Positions 63,587 to 64,000 of a stretch of 64,000 nucleotides of DNA are shown piece after piece. Made by a program: the position numbers and the translations under genes. Origin of the DNA: Hyphomicrobiaceae bacterium (lineage in GTDB: Bacteria > Pseudomonadota > Alphaproteobacteria > Rhizobiales > Aestuariivirgaceae); the NCBI GenBank assembly GCA_900298995.1, contig OMIC01000008.1:1-64000 (forward strand). The letters are read 5' to 3'. Below the pieces are notes generated by a model, which was not told the DNA's origin, ran no database searches, and was given only the letters and a program-made list of their open reading frames with translations. How positions within the stretch are numbered: position 1 is the first letter of the stretch; each line of letters opens with the position of its first letter.

Positions 63587-64000
63587 GTGCCTGTCACCCG
63601 AACCCGAATTGAGTCCATCCGACGGCGTGATCTGATAGAGGCTGCGTACCAGACATTTCTTGAGCATGGCCTGAACGGCATGACCATGGCGCGCATCAGC
63701 AAGCGCTCGGGGCTTTCACAGGGTGTCGTCAACTATTATTTCAAATCAAAGGATGAATTGATCTTCGCGGTCGCCGTCAAGGTTTATTCCATCACGGTGG
63801 CGGATACATCCCGTGGCCTTAAGCTGGCAAAATCTCCGAGGGACCGAGTGAATGTCATCATCGAGGCCAACATCAACAACAGGATTTTCACGACTGATGG
63901 CGCCAGGGCATGGGTCGAGTTCTTCGCTGCCCTGTGGCAGAAGCCTGACCTGGCGCGTTTGCAATACATGTTTGATCGTCGAATAATAAGCAACCTGGTT
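63587..64000 (+). CDS. TetR-family regulator, BetI-like (partial)
   Basis: The first 138 codons are present and the gene continues past the right edge. The N-terminal helix-turn-helix reads ESIRRRDLIEAAYQTFLEHG, MARISKRSGLSQGVVNYYF and KSKDELIFAVAVKVY, which matches BetI/TetR regulators. The C-terminal ligand-binding domain begins around residue 60. The GTG start lies 1 base after the dehydrogenase stop, so it belongs to the same operon and likely represses it. Being truncated by the window, its full length is unknown. Confidence 0.85.
   Translation, partial: MPVTRTRIESIRRRDLIEAAYQTFLEHGLNGMTMARISKRSGLSQGVVNYYFKSKDELIFAVAVKVYSITVADTSRGLKLAKSPRDRVNVIIEANINNRIFTTDGARAWVEFFAALWQKPDLARLQYMFDRRIISNLV

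Overview
The window is high-GC DNA of alphaproteobacterial character, probably from a member of the Hyphomicrobiales (Rhizobiales). This is inferred from the density of polyamine-type ABC importers with Tat-exported binding proteins, the divergent katG/oxyR pair, BioY, FCD-type GntR regulators and CO-dehydrogenase-type molybdenum enzymes. No rRNA, tRNA, CRISPR array or complete insertion sequence was seen. The only mobile-element trace is a truncated IS481-like transposase at the left edge.

Region A (290-23107, all + strand) is a 23-kb catabolic supercluster. It starts with pxpA, a small biotin carrier protein, a biotin carboxylase and two carboxyltransferase-like subunits (KipI/PxpB and KipA/PxpC), then the biotin importer bioY and the hydantoinase/oxoprolinase pair hyuB-hyuA. 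Next come a solute-binding-protein paralogue without a signal peptide and a GntR regulator with two winged-helix domains. An ABC importer follows: ATPase, two permeases, two short-chain dehydrogenases, a Tat-exported binding protein and a second ATPase broken by one amber codon. The cluster ends with an amidase, an Old-Yellow-Enzyme-like oxidoreductase, a deacetylase/cyclic-imidase-like hydrolase, a small CxxC protein and a COG0523 GTPase. The simplest reading is import and stepwise ring opening or carboxylation of a cyclic amide, imide, hydantoin or urea-type compound. The substrate cannot be read from sequence.

Region B (23301-30761) holds a second polyamine-type ABC importer and a LysR regulator on the minus strand. 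Divergent from them is a three-gene module of a BtpA-like TIM barrel, a phosphoribosyltransferase and a second PRPP synthetase. Region C (30762-39148, minus) contains a ligand-binding/TRIC-channel fusion gene also interrupted by one amber codon, a decayed-looking 750-base stretch, a Tat-exported two-subunit molybdenum hydroxylase without a FAD subunit, and a Tat-exported alkylsulfatase.

Region D (39325-45635, +) carries a META-domain protein, a GntR/FadR regulator with a strong predicted promoter, a VOC-fold protein, a NitT/TauT-type ABC importer and two secreted proteins. Region E (45686-53100) has a ThDP-dependent decarboxylase with a GNAT/cyclic-nucleotide-binding fusion, a TauE/SafE exporter, and katG divergent from oxyR. 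Region F (53169-58465, minus) has a secreted beta-propeller-like protein, a secreted subtilisin with two Cys-containing C-terminal repeats and a DMT-family transporter. Region G (58610-64000, +) is a third polyamine-type ABC operon with a zinc-independent quinone-oxidoreductase-like gene and the start of a BetI/TetR-type regulator that runs off the window.

The least expected features are the cytosolic binding-protein paralogue beside a tandem-winged-helix regulator, the ABC operon whose two ATPases carry different defects (an H-loop His-to-Gly change and an in-frame TAG), the binding-domain/TRIC fusion, and GC-rich hairpins directly after the binding-protein gene in all three polyamine-type cassettes.
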